Below are positions 44,031 through 52,888 of a stretch of 64,000 bases of DNA, piece after piece. The notes below the pieces were generated by a model. It had not been told where the DNA came from. It saw only the letters and a program-made list of their open reading frames with translations, and made no database searches. The position numbers and the translations under genes were made by a program. Source of the DNA: Desulforapulum autotrophicum (lineage in GTDB: Bacteria > Desulfobacterota > Desulfobacteria > Desulfobacterales > Desulfolunaceae); contig DYJE01000002.1 of assembly GCA_020723285.1 (NCBI GenBank), positions 62,001 to 126,000 on the forward strand, written 5' to 3'. Position 1 is the first letter of the stretch; the number at the start of each line of letters is the position of its first letter.

Positions 44031-44046
44031 CTATTTATATAAATAG
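44031..44046. promoter_or_regulatory. 16-bp AT-rich palindrome next to the permease start
   Basis: CTATTTAT/ATAAATAG is perfectly symmetric and ends 6 bp before the ATG at 44053, where a ribosome-binding site would normally be. It may be an operator or may affect translation; AT richness makes chance more likely. Confidence 0.35.
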
Positions 44047-44052
44047 AATATT

Positions 44053-45279
44053 ATGACCGCTCTAATTATTTTCAGTATCAGCTATCTTGGAATAGCTTTG
44101 GGGGGCGTTCCCGGCCTTGCTCTTGACCGCGTGGGGGTCGCTTTGCTGGGTGCCATCGCCATGGTTGCATTTCATGTTGTTTCACCATCTGAAGCTGTTG
44201 CCTGCATTGATTTCCCGACCCTATGCCTTCTTTATGCCTTGATGATCATATCGGCACAGCTTCGACTGGGCGGATTCTATACATACACTGCCGCAAAAAC
44301 AGCTGATCTGCTGTCACGCCCCGGAGTGTTTCTGGCTGTACTCATGGTTGTGTCCGCTGTACTTTCTGCGCTTCTGGCCAACGACATCATCTGTTTCGCA
44401 ATGACACCCATGTTGGTTTTCGCTTTGAAAAAATCCGGTTTTCACCCTGTACCTTTTCTGGTAGGTCTTGCTGTTTCAAGCAACATCGGCTCGGCGGCCA
44501 CATTGATCGGCAATCCGCAGAACATGCTGATCGGTCAGGTCGGTCAGCTCGATTTCATGGATTTTCTGATATGGGCCACCCCCCCTTCCGTTGCAGCGTT
44601 GTCAGCAAGTTATCTCATCATCTTGTGTGGATACGGTCGGCGTATGAAATCATGTGAGGAAAATAAAGGTGATTTTCTTCATCCGGACTGGCCGGAATTC
44701 GATCTGTGGCAGACGGTCAAAGGACTATCCGCCATTGTATGTCTGGTCGGACTTTTTATGACCTCCATTCCAAGGGAGGTTTCAGCTCTTGTCATCGCTG
44801 CCGTCCTTTTATGCAGCCGGAAGTTGGAAACCCGAGAAATTCTGGGCCTTGTGGACTGGCATCTCATCACTCTCTTCTGTTCCTTGTTTGTCATCATCCA
44901 CGGTATTTCAAAAGAGGGGATGATAGACTCCGTGGTTCGTCATCTTGCTTACGCCGGGTTTGATCTTCCCAATCTTTTGGTTTTGACCGGTGTCTCGACG
45001 ATATTAAGTAATATTTTCAGTAATGTGCCAGCCGTTATGCTTCTATTGAAATTTCTTGATCCATTACGACCTGAACAGTGGTACACGCTGGCTTTGTCCA
45101 GCACGTTCGCGGGAAATTTATTTCTTTTAGGAAGTATCGCCAATCTTATTGTGGTGGAAAAAGCCGGGGAACAAGGTGTAACGCTCGGTTTCAAAGAACA
45201 CGCTTTGATCGGTGTTCCGGTGACTCTCGTCTCCATTGTGATTCTTTTGGGATGGACCCTGATTTCCGGTGGCAGTTGA
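44053..45279 (+). CDS. SLC13/ArsB-type anion permease
   Basis: 408 residues with about ten hydrophobic segments. Family hallmarks: 'SEAVACIDFPTLCLLYALMIISAQLRLGG' in parts, 'ALLANDIICFAMTPML' and 'SSNIGSAATLIGNPQNMLI' in the first half, and the repeat 'LSNIFSNVPAVMLLLKFL' with 'AGNLFLLGSIANLIVVE' in the second half. These are the two Asn-rich re-entrant hairpins of citrate/anion transporters (CitMHS, ArsB, DASS). It should move an anion across the inner membrane. The substrate is unknown; arsenite, citrate, dicarboxylates and sulfate are all possible for this superfamily. No recognisable ribosome-binding site precedes the ATG. Confidence 0.87.
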   Translation: MTALIIFSISYLGIALGGVPGLALDRVGVALLGAIAMVAFHVVSPSEAVACIDFPTLCLLYALMIISAQLRLGGFYTYTAAKTADLLSRPGVFLAVLMVVSAVLSALLANDIICFAMTPMLVFALKKSGFHPVPFLVGLAVSSNIGSAATLIGNPQNMLIGQVGQLDFMDFLIWATPPSVAALSASYLIILCGYGRRMKSCEENKGDFLHPDWPEFDLWQTVKGLSAIVCLVGLFMTSIPREVSALVIAAVLLCSRKLETREILGLVDWHLITLFCSLFVIIHGISKEGMIDSVVRHLAYAGFDLPNLLVLTGVSTILSNIFSNVPAVMLLLKFLDPLRPEQWYTLALSSTFAGNLFLLGSIANLIVVEKAGEQGVTLGFKEHALIGVPVTLVSIVILLGWTLISGGS

Positions 45280-45297
45280 AGTGGTAAAGATTTTAAA

Positions 45298-45663
45298 TCA
45301 TTTACCGCACCGATCTTTCAGCTTTTTCACGTCAAGAGACCTTTTGAATCGTGTGATGGGAAGCTCTGCCTGAATTCCAACGGAATGGCAGATGTCTTCC
45401 AGTTTTCGGCATTCATCGTACAGAACGTTCAGTTTCTGGCCTATAAGGTTTCCGAGGAGGTTCATCCGTTCTTCAAAACTGTTTTCGTGGGCCAGCAGAC
45501 GGTCGATTTCATTCTGAAGATCGTGAAGTTCAGGATTGGTCTTGAGAAGTTGATCCCGTTCCTGCAACGCTTCTTCAAGGGCTGCTTCCGGGTCCCAGGC
45601 TTGATCACGGGCTTGCAGGCTCCGATTATCGTTATAAAGAGTCAATTTGTCTGAAAATGTCAT
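45298..45663 (-). CDS. hypothetical coiled-coil protein
   Basis: 121 residues, acidic and mostly helical, with a heptad-rich region from ~20 to 95 ('EAALEEALQERDQLL', 'LHDLQNEIDRLLAHE', 'SFEERMNLLGNLIG'). Two Cys residues sit near the middle and one near the end. No signal peptide or membrane segment. I do not recognise the family. It is convergent with the permease gene (18-bp gap) and divergent from the 5-oxoprolinase operon. No function is proposed. Confidence 0.55.
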   Translation of the reverse strand: MTFSDKLTLYNDNRSLQARDQAWDPEAALEEALQERDQLLKTNPELHDLQNEIDRLLAHENSFEERMNLLGNLIGQKLNVLYDECRKLEDICHSVGIQAELPITRFKRSLDVKKLKDRCGK

Positions 45664-45825
45664 GAACGCCTTTTTCCGTTATTAAAATAATGTTGCTCCG
45701 GACCATGCCGATGCTTACGCTCCATATCACACTATCGGAATCTTGCCTTGAAAAAATAAATCAATGGGATTAACGTGTTTTTCTTCATGATCGCGGATTA
45801 TATGATCAGATTGAATAAAGTTCGG

Positions 45826-46506
45826 ATGGTATACGTGCAGAACAACGCCAGATATCGGATGTGTCATCTCAGAAAATACCCCATCGGGGATTCATGCCTG
45901 TGCTGGTCCATGGCCAGCGATATAGATCTTCGTGCATCACAAATCATTCTTCGTGTTTACCGGCTTTTGAAAAACGATTTTCGGTTCTCCAGCGTCATCA
46001 GGGATATCGTTCCATCCTACACGGCTCTGGCCGTTCATTTTGATCCGCTTTCAACCAACACGTCTGAAATGACAGAAACCGTCGAACACGCCTTTTTTTC
46101 AGTGATGGACAATGCTGTAGAAACAGAGGATAACACTTCAAAACTGATCCGTTTATTCGTGGACTACCGGGGTGAAGATCTTGAACGTGTGGCGGGGCTG
46201 GCAGGGCTTACTGTCCGTGAAGTGGTGGAGCGGCACAAAGCCCCGTGCTATACCGTGGCTATGATGGGTTTTATCCCTTTTTTTCCGTATCTTATCGGGC
46301 TTGACAAACGGATTGAGACACCGAGGCTGTCATCACCCAGAATCCGGGTTCCTGCCGGGTCGGTGGCAATCGGAGGCGCACAGACAGGGATTTACCCTTC
46401 CCAATCTCCGGGCGGATGGAACATCATTGGATTAACCGACACGGAACCTCTGGCCCGACTCGAACCGGGTGACCGGGTGATATTTTATGAGGACAAAGAT
46501 TCATGA
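45826..46506 (+). CDS. pxpB: 5-oxoprolinase subunit B (PxpB/KipI-like)
   Basis: 226 residues from the ATG at 45826; starts at 45775 or 45856 are possible and none has a clear ribosome-binding site. The family start 'YPIGDS' replaces the common 'P-x-GD' motif. Later blocks match well: 'PSYTALAVHFDPL', 'MMGFIPFFPYLIGLDKRI', 'ETPRLSSPRIRVPAGSVAIGGAQTGIYPSQSPGGW' in parts, ending 'RLEPGDRVIF'. Together with PxpA and PxpC it forms the ATP-dependent enzyme that opens 5-oxoproline to glutamate. It overlaps pxpA by 4 bp (ATGA). Confidence 0.88.
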   Translation: MVYVQNNARYRMCHLRKYPIGDSCLCWSMASDIDLRASQIILRVYRLLKNDFRFSSVIRDIVPSYTALAVHFDPLSTNTSEMTETVEHAFFSVMDNAVETEDNTSKLIRLFVDYRGEDLERVAGLAGLTVREVVERHKAPCYTVAMMGFIPFFPYLIGLDKRIETPRLSSPRIRVPAGSVAIGGAQTGIYPSQSPGGWNIIGLTDTEPLARLEPGDRVIFYEDKDS

Positions 46507-47252
46507 TTAAAATCAATTGCGACATCGGCGAGCGAGGCATAGACCATCCCGTGGACCTTGCTCTGATGGATTACATTCACATCGCCAACATCGCCTGTGG
46601 CGGCCATTCTGGAAACCCGGAGACGGTAAACGCTTTCAGGACCCTTGCAGATAAAAAACGGATCGAAGTTTCTGCCCATCTGTCTTATCCGGATCCAATG
46701 AATTTCGGCCGGGCAAGCATGGAGATGCCCATGGACCAGCTGACGGCTTCTCTTAACGAACAGATGGCTCTTATGCCCGGTGTCCGTGTGGTGAAGTTTC
46801 ACGGAGGTCTTTACCATGACAGCTGTAACCGGCCGAATCTTGCCGATGGGCTATCCAGGTGGTTAAAAAAGATGAATGTGGAAACCCTTATCGCTCCCCA
46901 TGGATCTGAAATTATGAAAGCCTGTGTGAATCGGGGCATGGACGTGCTGTCTGAAGCCTTTGCCGAAAGGCGGTATGTGTATGACCCTAAAGACTTCCGT
47001 CTCAGCCTCATGGAAAGAATTTATCCTGAATCGTCCTTCGACCGTTGCGAGGATGCTCTTCGCCAGTGCCTGACCCTCATTCGTTACGGTTTTGTTGAGG
47101 CTTATGGGGCTCCGGGTGACAAACTCACAGACATACGAAAGATCTCTCTGCCCTGTGACACACTGTGTATCCATTCAGATTCCAAAATCGCCCTGGAACT
47201 TGGGGAAGCCTTATCCAAAACGCTTCGGAACGAACGGCCCGTCCATGATTGA
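46503..47252 (+). CDS. pxpA: 5-oxoprolinase subunit A (PxpA, LamB/YcsF family)
   Basis: 249 residues. It begins 'MIKINCDIGERG' and continues 'ALMDYIHIANIACGGHSGNPETV', the conserved metal-binding start of the family, then 'ISAHLSYPDP'-type and 'VKFHGGLYHDS' blocks and 'EAFAERRYVYD'. The usual 'HPSYPD' segment reads 'HLSYPD'. The family acts in the cytoplasm, cleaving the activated lactam. Its last 8 bp overlap pxpC and its start overlaps pxpB by 4 bp, so the three are translationally linked. Confidence 0.88.
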   Translation: MIKINCDIGERGIDHPVDLALMDYIHIANIACGGHSGNPETVNAFRTLADKKRIEVSAHLSYPDPMNFGRASMEMPMDQLTASLNEQMALMPGVRVVKFHGGLYHDSCNRPNLADGLSRWLKKMNVETLIAPHGSEIMKACVNRGMDVLSEAFAERRYVYDPKDFRLSLMERIYPESSFDRCEDALRQCLTLIRYGFVEAYGAPGDKLTDIRKISLPCDTLCIHSDSKIALELGEALSKTLRNERPVHD

Positions 47253-48084
47253 ATTCCTTGATAAAGGGTTGGTCTTTACAGTCAAAGGGCCAATGTTTGG
47301 AAAACAAGACCGTGGAATCACTCCCGGTGGAGCCATGGACATGTTTTCCTATGAAACCGGGAACAGGCTTCTTGGAAACCGGGGTGGTGAACCTGCGCTT
47401 GAAATCATTCTCCCACCGGTGATCCGATTCAGGAAAGACGGTTGGTTTCTTCTGACTGGCGCTCACTGGAACGGTCTTTCTCTCTTCTCGGGCGAGAACA
47501 GGCGTGTCCTGAATCATGCCGAGGTGTACCGGGCGTCTGCCGGAGATAGCCTGCGATTTGGGGAAAAAATATATGGATTCAGGTCCTATCTCTGCTATAA
47601 GGCCGCCGGGGATGGCAATACGCCTGACCCCGCCGGACGGCAGCGCGGAACGTTTGAAGATTGTGCAACATGGCCGGACAAACTGGGTTTCATTCGTGTT
47701 ATAGACGGCCCGGAATATCATTGGGTGAAAAACCCTGACGATTTCCTGGCTCAGAGTTTCAGAATTGGCGGCGATTCAAATGCCATGGGGCTTCGGCTCA
47801 TACCCACCATGAAACCCCTTGAACCTCTTGTTAATAGAGACATGATCTCAGAACCCGTGGCTGACGGCACCATCCAGCTGACAGCATCTGGACCTGTGAT
47901 TCTTTTGCGTCATCGCCAGACCATCGGCGGATACCCTCGAATTTTTAACGTGATCACACCGGATCTTGATGTGCTCGCTCAGATGGAGCCGCAAAAACTT
48001 GTTCGTTTCAGGAGGGTTTCCATGGAAGAAGCTGTGAACGTTTTACAAAAAAGAAACAATGATCTGACGAGGTATCAATCATGA
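47245..48084 (+). CDS. pxpC: 5-oxoprolinase subunit C (PxpC/KipA-like)
   Basis: 279 residues from the ATG at 47245, which overlaps the end of pxpA by 8 bp. The open frame extends upstream to 47092, but that would lie inside pxpA. Family features are 'GPMFGKQDRGITPGGAMDMFSYETGNRLLGN' in parts, 'PALEIILPPVIRF', 'LFSGENRRVLNHAEVY', 'RSYLCYKAAGD', and late 'SRIGGDSNAMGLRL'-type and 'ILLRHRQTIGGYPRI' blocks. It carries ATP-dependent activation of 5-oxoproline together with PxpB. It overlaps the alanine racemase gene by 4 bp. Confidence 0.88.
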   Translation: MIEFLDKGLVFTVKGPMFGKQDRGITPGGAMDMFSYETGNRLLGNRGGEPALEIILPPVIRFRKDGWFLLTGAHWNGLSLFSGENRRVLNHAEVYRASAGDSLRFGEKIYGFRSYLCYKAAGDGNTPDPAGRQRGTFEDCATWPDKLGFIRVIDGPEYHWVKNPDDFLAQSFRIGGDSNAMGLRLIPTMKPLEPLVNRDMISEPVADGTIQLTASGPVILLRHRQTIGGYPRIFNVITPDLDVLAQMEPQKLVRFRRVSMEEAVNVLQKRNNDLTRYQS

Positions 48085-49235
48085 CAGAACCTTTGGCTAC
48101 AGCTGAAATCGACCTTTCGGCCATCGCACACAACACCCGTGAATTTGCGAGGATCGCGGGGCATGGAGTAAAGATCATGCCGGCTGTGAAGGCTGATGGC
48201 TACGGTCATGGCGCTGTGGAAGTCTCGAAAACAGCCCTTGCAAACGGTGCGTCCGCCCTGGGAGTCGCCAGGGTGGAAGAGGGGGTAGCCTTGCGTGAAG
48301 CGGGAATCGGTGCGCCTGTTCTGGTTTTCGGTTACGTCAGCCCGAAAAATACAAAGGATCTTATCGAATACGGCCTCACCGCCACGGTATCCAGCATTTC
48401 TGTCGCACGTGAACTGTCCGAACTGTCTTTAAAAGCTGGCAAGAAGGTTAAAATCCATCTCAAAGTGGATACGGGCATGGGGAGGATCGGCGTTCTCACC
48501 GGTTCCGGCCATCCGGGTTGTCATGGGTATTATCATCATGCCGTGGAGGATGTCTTAGCCATGGATGGGTTGAAAGGAATTGAACTTGAAGGAATATACA
48601 CCCATTTTGCATCGGCAGACAGCCACGACAAAGCCTACGCAAAAGGCCAGCTGTATTTTTTTATGGACTTTATCGAGCGTCTTGAAAAAAAGGGGCTGCA
48701 TGTTCCGATAAAACACGCAGCCAACAGCGCCGCAGCCATTGAAATACCCGAATCACGGCTTGACATGATCCGTCCCGGCATATCGTTTTACGGACTGAAA
48801 CCTTCTGAGGAGGTGGACATGTCCGCCGTTCATCTCAAACCCGCCATGCAGCTTAAATGCCGGATCATCAGTTTGAAAACAGTGCCTCAAGGGTTTCATG
48901 TCAGCTACTCATCCACTTATGTAACAGAGCGTGAAACCACCATCGCTGTGGTCTCAATAGGCTATGCTGACGGATTCAGCCGGCTTTTTTCATCAAACGG
49001 GTTCATGCTGGTCAAAGGAAAAAGAGCCCCCATCGTCGGCAGGGTCTGCATGGATCTCACCATGCTGGACGTGGGTCATATCGACGGAATTGAACTCGAA
49101 GACGAGGTGGTGGTTTTCGGAAACCAGAACGGTGAAAACCTGCCTGTTGATGAACTGGCAGCCAGAATCAACACCATCAATTATGAAATCATTTCCAACC
49201 TCAGTTCACGGGTGAAACGGGTGTATGGTTGTTGA
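48081..49235 (+). CDS. alr: alanine racemase
   Basis: 384 residues. It makes D-alanine for peptidoglycan with pyridoxal phosphate. The PLP lysine is in 'MPAVKADGYGHGAVEVSK' near residue 36-41. The catalytic Tyr is in 'VSYSSTYVTERETTIAVVSIGYADGF' region around residue 275. 'RVCMDLTMLDVGHI' and 'VVVFGNQNG' are also present. Length is typical. The gene is translationally coupled to pxpC (ATGA), an unusual partner for a wall-synthesis enzyme. The TPP-controlled thi operon follows with its own promoter. Confidence 0.94.
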   Translation: MTEPLATAEIDLSAIAHNTREFARIAGHGVKIMPAVKADGYGHGAVEVSKTALANGASALGVARVEEGVALREAGIGAPVLVFGYVSPKNTKDLIEYGLTATVSSISVARELSELSLKAGKKVKIHLKVDTGMGRIGVLTGSGHPGCHGYYHHAVEDVLAMDGLKGIELEGIYTHFASADSHDKAYAKGQLYFFMDFIERLEKKGLHVPIKHAANSAAAIEIPESRLDMIRPGISFYGLKPSEEVDMSAVHLKPAMQLKCRIISLKTVPQGFHVSYSSTYVTERETTIAVVSIGYADGFSRLFSSNGFMLVKGKRAPIVGRVCMDLTMLDVGHIDGIELEDEVVVFGNQNGENLPVDELAARINTINYEIISNLSSRVKRVYGC

Positions 49236-49247
49236 AAAAATTAATTA

Positions 49248-49276
49248 TTTACATGATGGTATCGATTCTTTATATT
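49248..49276 (+). promoter_or_regulatory. sigma70 promoter of the thiamine operon
   Basis: TTTACA at 49248-49253 and TATATT at 49271-49276 are separated by 17 bp, so transcription should begin near 49283, just before the riboswitch at 49289. Confidence 0.65.
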
Positions 49277-49288
49277 GGCTAAAAAAAC

Positions 49289-49387
49289 GCTGGGGGTGTC
49301 CTGAACGTTATTGATGTGTTCGGGACTGAGACGGAACTGGATTCCAACCCTTTGAACCTGATGCAGCTTGTACTGCCGTAGGGAAGC
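49289..49387 (+). promoter_or_regulatory. TPP riboswitch (THI element)
   Basis: The conserved pieces occur in order: GGGGGTGTCC at 49292-49301, ACTGAGA near 49325, the core AACCCTTTGAACCTGAT at 49346-49362, and GCCGTAGGGAAGC closing the P1 stem (GCT at 49289-49291 with AGC at 49385-49387). It binds thiamine pyrophosphate. With the terminator at 49415-49446 it should stop transcription of thiSGHFEC when TPP is plentiful. Confidence 0.93.
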
Positions 49388-49414
49388 ACTAAAAAAAATT
49401 TCTTCACGCATTTT

Positions 49415-49446
49415 TTAGGCTTGCCAATGGGCAGGCCTATTTTTTT
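49415..49446 (+). terminator. riboswitch-linked intrinsic terminator
   Basis: TAGGCTTGCC pairs with GGCAGGCCTA (one G-U pair) around an AATG loop, followed by a T run. It lies between the TPP riboswitch and thiS, in the place of an expression-platform terminator. It extends over a TTG at 49421 that is not the thiS start. Confidence 0.85.
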
Positions 49447-49465
49447 GGACAAAACGGACGAAGAC

Positions 49466-49666
49466 ATGAATATTCTGGTTAATGGAAAAAACGAAACGGT
49501 TGATGACGGTTTGACGTTGTCCAACTATTTGAAACTAAAGAACCTTGATCCCGATTCCGTGGTTGTTGAATGCAACGGAACCGTCGTGAAAAAGGATGAA
49601 TACATGTTCTGTGTTATCGAGGAACTTGATACTCTTGAAATTGTAAGGTTTGTCGGAGGAGGCTGA
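49466..49666 (+). CDS. thiS: sulfur carrier protein ThiS
   Basis: 66 residues from the ATG at 49466. A longer frame from a TTG at 49421 falls within the terminator and is unlikely. The ubiquitin-like fold is recognisable ('[22 protein letters not shown]', shown in part), ending 'VRFVGGG', with the C-terminal Gly-Gly that carries the thiocarboxylate. It supplies sulfur for the thiazole ring together with ThiF, ThiG and ThiH. Its stop overlaps the thiG start. Confidence 0.93.
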   Translation: MNILVNGKNETVDDGLTLSNYLKLKNLDPDSVVVECNGTVVKKDEYMFCVIEELDTLEIVRFVGGG

Positions 49667-50457
49667 TGATGACGGCTGCGATTGAACATAACGACGATCT
49701 GTTCGAAATTGGCGGAATAAAATTGAAAAGCCGCCTGTTTACAGGCACTGGAAAATACTCGTCGGACAGCCTTATACCCGACGTGATCGAGAAATCAGGC
49801 TCCCAGGTGATTACCGTGGCCCTTCGACGGGTTGATTTCGATGCTGATACAGACAATGTGATGCGGCATATTCCCAGACATGTGGTTCTCCTGCCGAACA
49901 CATCGGGTGCACGAAATGCGGAAGAAGCGGTGAGAATTGCGCGACTGGCTAAGGCTTCAGGGTGCGGCAACTGGATCAAGATCGAGGTGATATCGGACAA
50001 TGTGTATCTTTTGCCCGATGGATACGAAACGGCCAAAGCCACGGAAATTTTGGCCAAAGAAGGTTTTGTGGTTCTGCCTTACATCAACCCTGACCTGATG
50101 GTGGCCAGGTCCCTTGTCAATGCCGGAGCCTCCGCCGTCATGCCTCTGGGTTCGCCCATCGGAAGCAACAGGGGATTGAAAACAAAAGAAATGATCCGGA
50201 TTCTGATTGACGAAATCCCCCTCCCTGTGATTGTGGATGCCGGAATCGGACGACCATCCCAGGCTTGCGAAGCCATGGAAATGGGGGCTGCGGCCTGTCT
50301 TGTCAATACAGCCATATCAAGCGCCGGAGATCCGGTGGCCATGGCCATGGCATTTGGCGAAGCAGTGAGAGCCGGCAGGCGGGCTTATCTTTCAGGGCCT
50401 GGCGCGGTGCATGAAAAAGCGTCGGCGTCATCACCGTTAACAGGATTCTTGGATTGA
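49666..50457 (+). CDS. thiG: thiazole synthase ThiG
   Basis: 263 residues; a second ATG follows one codon later. It forms the thiazole phosphate from ThiS-thiocarboxylate, 1-deoxyxylulose 5-phosphate and dehydroglycine. TIM-barrel features are '[13 protein letters not shown]', 'VTVALRRVD' (the Schiff-base Lys follows later in '[11 protein letters not shown]'), '[34 protein letters not shown]' in parts and '[26 protein letters not shown]'. It is followed by thiH after 19 bp. Confidence 0.94.
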   Translation: MMTAAIEHNDDLFEIGGIKLKSRLFTGTGKYSSDSLIPDVIEKSGSQVITVALRRVDFDADTDNVMRHIPRHVVLLPNTSGARNAEEAVRIARLAKASGCGNWIKIEVISDNVYLLPDGYETAKATEILAKEGFVVLPYINPDLMVARSLVNAGASAVMPLGSPIGSNRGLKTKEMIRILIDEIPLPVIVDAGIGRPSQACEAMEMGAAACLVNTAISSAGDPVAMAMAFGEAVRAGRRAYLSGPGAVHEKASASSPLTGFLD

Positions 50458-50476
50458 GCATGACAGGAAAACGGTT

Positions 50477-51652
50477 ATGAGTTTTTACAATGCAATGAAA
50501 TCCTATCCTTCCGGGGATATTGAGGCGTTCATCAGAAATGTCAGACCGGACGATGTTAGTCGTGTTCTCTCCAAGTCAAGGCTTGAGCCGTTGGACTATC
50601 TGACGCTTCTTTCTCCCCAGGCGTCGTCCTTCATCGAGGACATGGCTCAAAAAGCCCATGAAATCACGATACGACAGTTCGGTAAAACCATACTTCTCTA
50701 CACCCCCATGTACCTTTCGGATCATTGCGTGAATCATTGTCTGTACTGTGGATTCAACGCGAACATAGCCATGGACCGTTCCAGGCTCGATTCGGACGCT
50801 GTGGACAGGGAAGCGAGAGTCATATCGAAAACCGGACTCAAACATATTCTTATTCTGACCGGAGAATCAAGACTTCATTCCTCACCGGAATATCTGGCGG
50901 ACTGCGTGGATCGCCTGTCAGCGTATTTCACATCCATCGCTATCGAGGTGTACCCCCTTGACACGGATGAATACACCCTTTTGATACAAAGGGGCGTGGA
51001 TGGACTGACATTGTACCAGGAAACATACAATGACGTTCTGTATGACCGGCTTCATGTCCGGGGTCCCAAAAAAAATTACCGGTACAGACTTGACGCTCCT
51101 GAAAGAGGATGCGCTGCAGGGATAAGATCCGTGAATATCGGGGCGCTTTTAGGTCTTGATACGTTTTACCGGGAAACGTTCCTCACAGGTCTTCACGCCT
51201 TTTATCTTCAGCGGGCTTACCCCCAGGTGGACATCAGCGTATCATTCCCCCGGATGCGGCCTCACGCCGGCTCCTTTTCTCCGGAGTGTCCGGTTTCCGA
51301 CCGTGAGATGGTTCAGGCTGTAACGGCTCTTCGTCTTTTCATGCCTCGGGCCGGAATCACATTGTCTACCAGAGAGACGGCTGAATTCAGGGACAATATC
51401 CTGCCTCTTGGCATTACCCGCATGTCCGCCGGATCATGCACCCAGGTGGGAGGTCGGAGCAATCAGGATGCAGCCACAGGCCAGTTTGAAATTTCCGATG
51501 AACGGTCTGTGGAAGAGATGGCCGATGCCTTGAGACGCCGAGGGTATCAGCCGGTGTACAAGGACTGGGAGCCCATCGTGGGCAGTGCCGATGCCGTTTC
51601 ATCTGTGATGACATTCCGAAATGCCAAGGTTATCGAGAATGTCGCTGTTTGA
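50477..51652 (+). CDS. thiH: radical SAM 2-iminoacetate synthase ThiH
   Basis: 391 residues. It cleaves tyrosine to give dehydroglycine for ThiG. The radical SAM cluster motif is 'CVNHCLYCGFN' (Cys-x3-Cys-x2-Cys) near residue 83-93. Later blocks match the family: 'GLTLYQETYNDVLYDRLHVRGPKKNY' in parts, 'SVSFPRMRPHAGSF', and 'TRETAEFRDNILPLGITRMSAGSCTQVGG'. ThiH, rather than the glycine oxidase ThiO, is what is expected in an anaerobe. It overlaps thiF by 14 bp. Confidence 0.94.
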   Translation: MSFYNAMKSYPSGDIEAFIRNVRPDDVSRVLSKSRLEPLDYLTLLSPQASSFIEDMAQKAHEITIRQFGKTILLYTPMYLSDHCVNHCLYCGFNANIAMDRSRLDSDAVDREARVISKTGLKHILILTGESRLHSSPEYLADCVDRLSAYFTSIAIEVYPLDTDEYTLLIQRGVDGLTLYQETYNDVLYDRLHVRGPKKNYRYRLDAPERGCAAGIRSVNIGALLGLDTFYRETFLTGLHAFYLQRAYPQVDISVSFPRMRPHAGSFSPECPVSDREMVQAVTALRLFMPRAGITLSTRETAEFRDNILPLGITRMSAGSCTQVGGRSNQDAATGQFEISDERSVEEMADALRRRGYQPVYKDWEPIVGSADAVSSVMTFRNAKVIENVAV

Positions 51653-52250
51653 AAACGGGTTGCGTCGTTATCTGTCACAGTATGAACTGGAAACCTTAGG
51701 AAAAGTCCGCGTCGGAATAGCCGGAGCCGGGGGATTGGGGTCCAACTGCGCCCATTTTCTTGCACGATGCGGATTCAGAAATTTTATTCTGGTGGATGAT
51801 GACCGGGTGGATGCATCCAATCTGAACCGGCAGCTTTATTATCGCGATCAGGTTGGATACCCCAAAGTGGATATGCTCCGGCAAAATCTGTTGCTCATCG
51901 ATCCCGGCCTGGATATCCGTTCATGTTTTGAAAGAGTAAACCGGGATAACGTTCTTTCTCTTTTGAATGCCGCGGACGTGATCGTGGAAGCCTTTGATTC
52001 GGTTCAAAGCAAGACCCTTTTGGTGGAAACGTTCATGAACAGCGGAAAACTTCTTGTGACCGCTTCCGGTATCGCAGGCTGGGGGCATCCGGACTCCATA
52101 TGTGTCCGGCAGGTGAAGGAAAACTTCTTTATGGTGGGTGATTTCATGACGGAAGCAGGGAAGGAATCGCCGCCTTTTGCACCCAAAGTCAATCTGGTGG
52201 CAGCCAAACAGGCGGATATTGTATTTCAAGTGGTTTTAGGGAGATGGTAA
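51639..52250 (+). CDS. thiF: ThiS adenylyltransferase ThiF (short form)
   Basis: 203 residues from the ATG at 51639, preceded by AAGG and GAG; an ATG at 51621 is an alternative. It adenylates the C-terminus of ThiS. Rossmann motif 'GIAGAGGLGSNCAHFLARCG' near 27-46, 'LVDDDRVDASNLNRQ' with the ATP-binding residues, and 'VDMLRQNLLLIDP'. I see no zinc Cys pair, as in the short ThiF forms of anaerobes. thiE starts 1 bp after the stop, consistent with one transcript. Confidence 0.9.
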   Translation: MSLFENGLRRYLSQYELETLGKVRVGIAGAGGLGSNCAHFLARCGFRNFILVDDDRVDASNLNRQLYYRDQVGYPKVDMLRQNLLLIDPGLDIRSCFERVNRDNVLSLLNAADVIVEAFDSVQSKTLLVETFMNSGKLLVTASGIAGWGHPDSICVRQVKENFFMVGDFMTEAGKESPPFAPKVNLVAAKQADIVFQVVLGRW

Positions 52251-52251
52251 C

Positions 52252-52887
52252 ATGATACATGTGCTTGACACGGACATCTACGGAATTACAGGAGAAGAAT
52301 TTTCAAGGGGAAGGAGCAACCCGGACATCGCAGCCCTGATGATACAGGCGGGCATCCGGATCATTCAGTACAGAGAAAAAGAAAAACACATGAGCACCAT
52401 GTACAGGGAATGCGTCGCTATCCGTGACATGACCTCAAAAGCCGGGGTGACTTTTATCGTGAACGACCACGTGGACCTGGCCATGGCCGTTTCGGCGGAC
52501 GGCGTTCATGTGGGACAGGACGATCTGCCCATCGGGGTGATCCGTGATCTGACAAAAGGCAGAATGATCATCGGATTGTCCACCCATACACCGGCACAGG
52601 CTGAACAGGCTGTGAAAGACGGCGCGGATTACATCGGAGTCGGGCCCATTTTCAAAACATCGACGAAAAAAGATGTCGTGGATCCTGTGGGTTATGAATA
52701 CCTGGACTATGTGGTTAAAAATGTGAACATTCCCTTTGTGGCCATCGGAGGAATCAAGGAACACAACGCCCTGGATCTTGTCAGGCGCGGTGCGTCATGC
52801 CTCGCCATGATCACGGAAATTGTCGGCGCTCACGACATTGGCGAAAAGGTTTCGGCCATTCGTAACATTATAAAAAAAGGAAACTGA
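52252..52887 (+). CDS. thiE: thiamine-phosphate synthase ThiE
   Basis: 211 residues. It joins the pyrimidine and thiazole halves to form thiamine phosphate. Family motifs: '[10 protein letters not shown]' near 40, '[26 protein letters not shown]' in parts, '[16 protein letters not shown]', '[16 protein letters not shown]', and '[13 protein letters not shown]'. The gene starts 1 bp after thiF and ends 1 bp before thiC. Confidence 0.94.
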   Translation: MIHVLDTDIYGITGEEFSRGRSNPDIAALMIQAGIRIIQYREKEKHMSTMYRECVAIRDMTSKAGVTFIVNDHVDLAMAVSADGVHVGQDDLPIGVIRDLTKGRMIIGLSTHTPAQAEQAVKDGADYIGVGPIFKTSTKKDVVDPVGYEYLDYVVKNVNIPFVAIGGIKEHNALDLVRRGASCLAMITEIVGAHDIGEKVSAIRNIIKKGN

Positions 52888-52888
52888 T

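Noticed and set aside
47092-47244. N-terminal extension of PxpC
   Set aside because: It lies inside pxpA in another frame, and the family start matches the ATG at 47245.
49421-49465. TTG start for a longer ThiS
   Set aside because: It falls inside the terminator hairpin and adds 15 residues not seen in ThiS.
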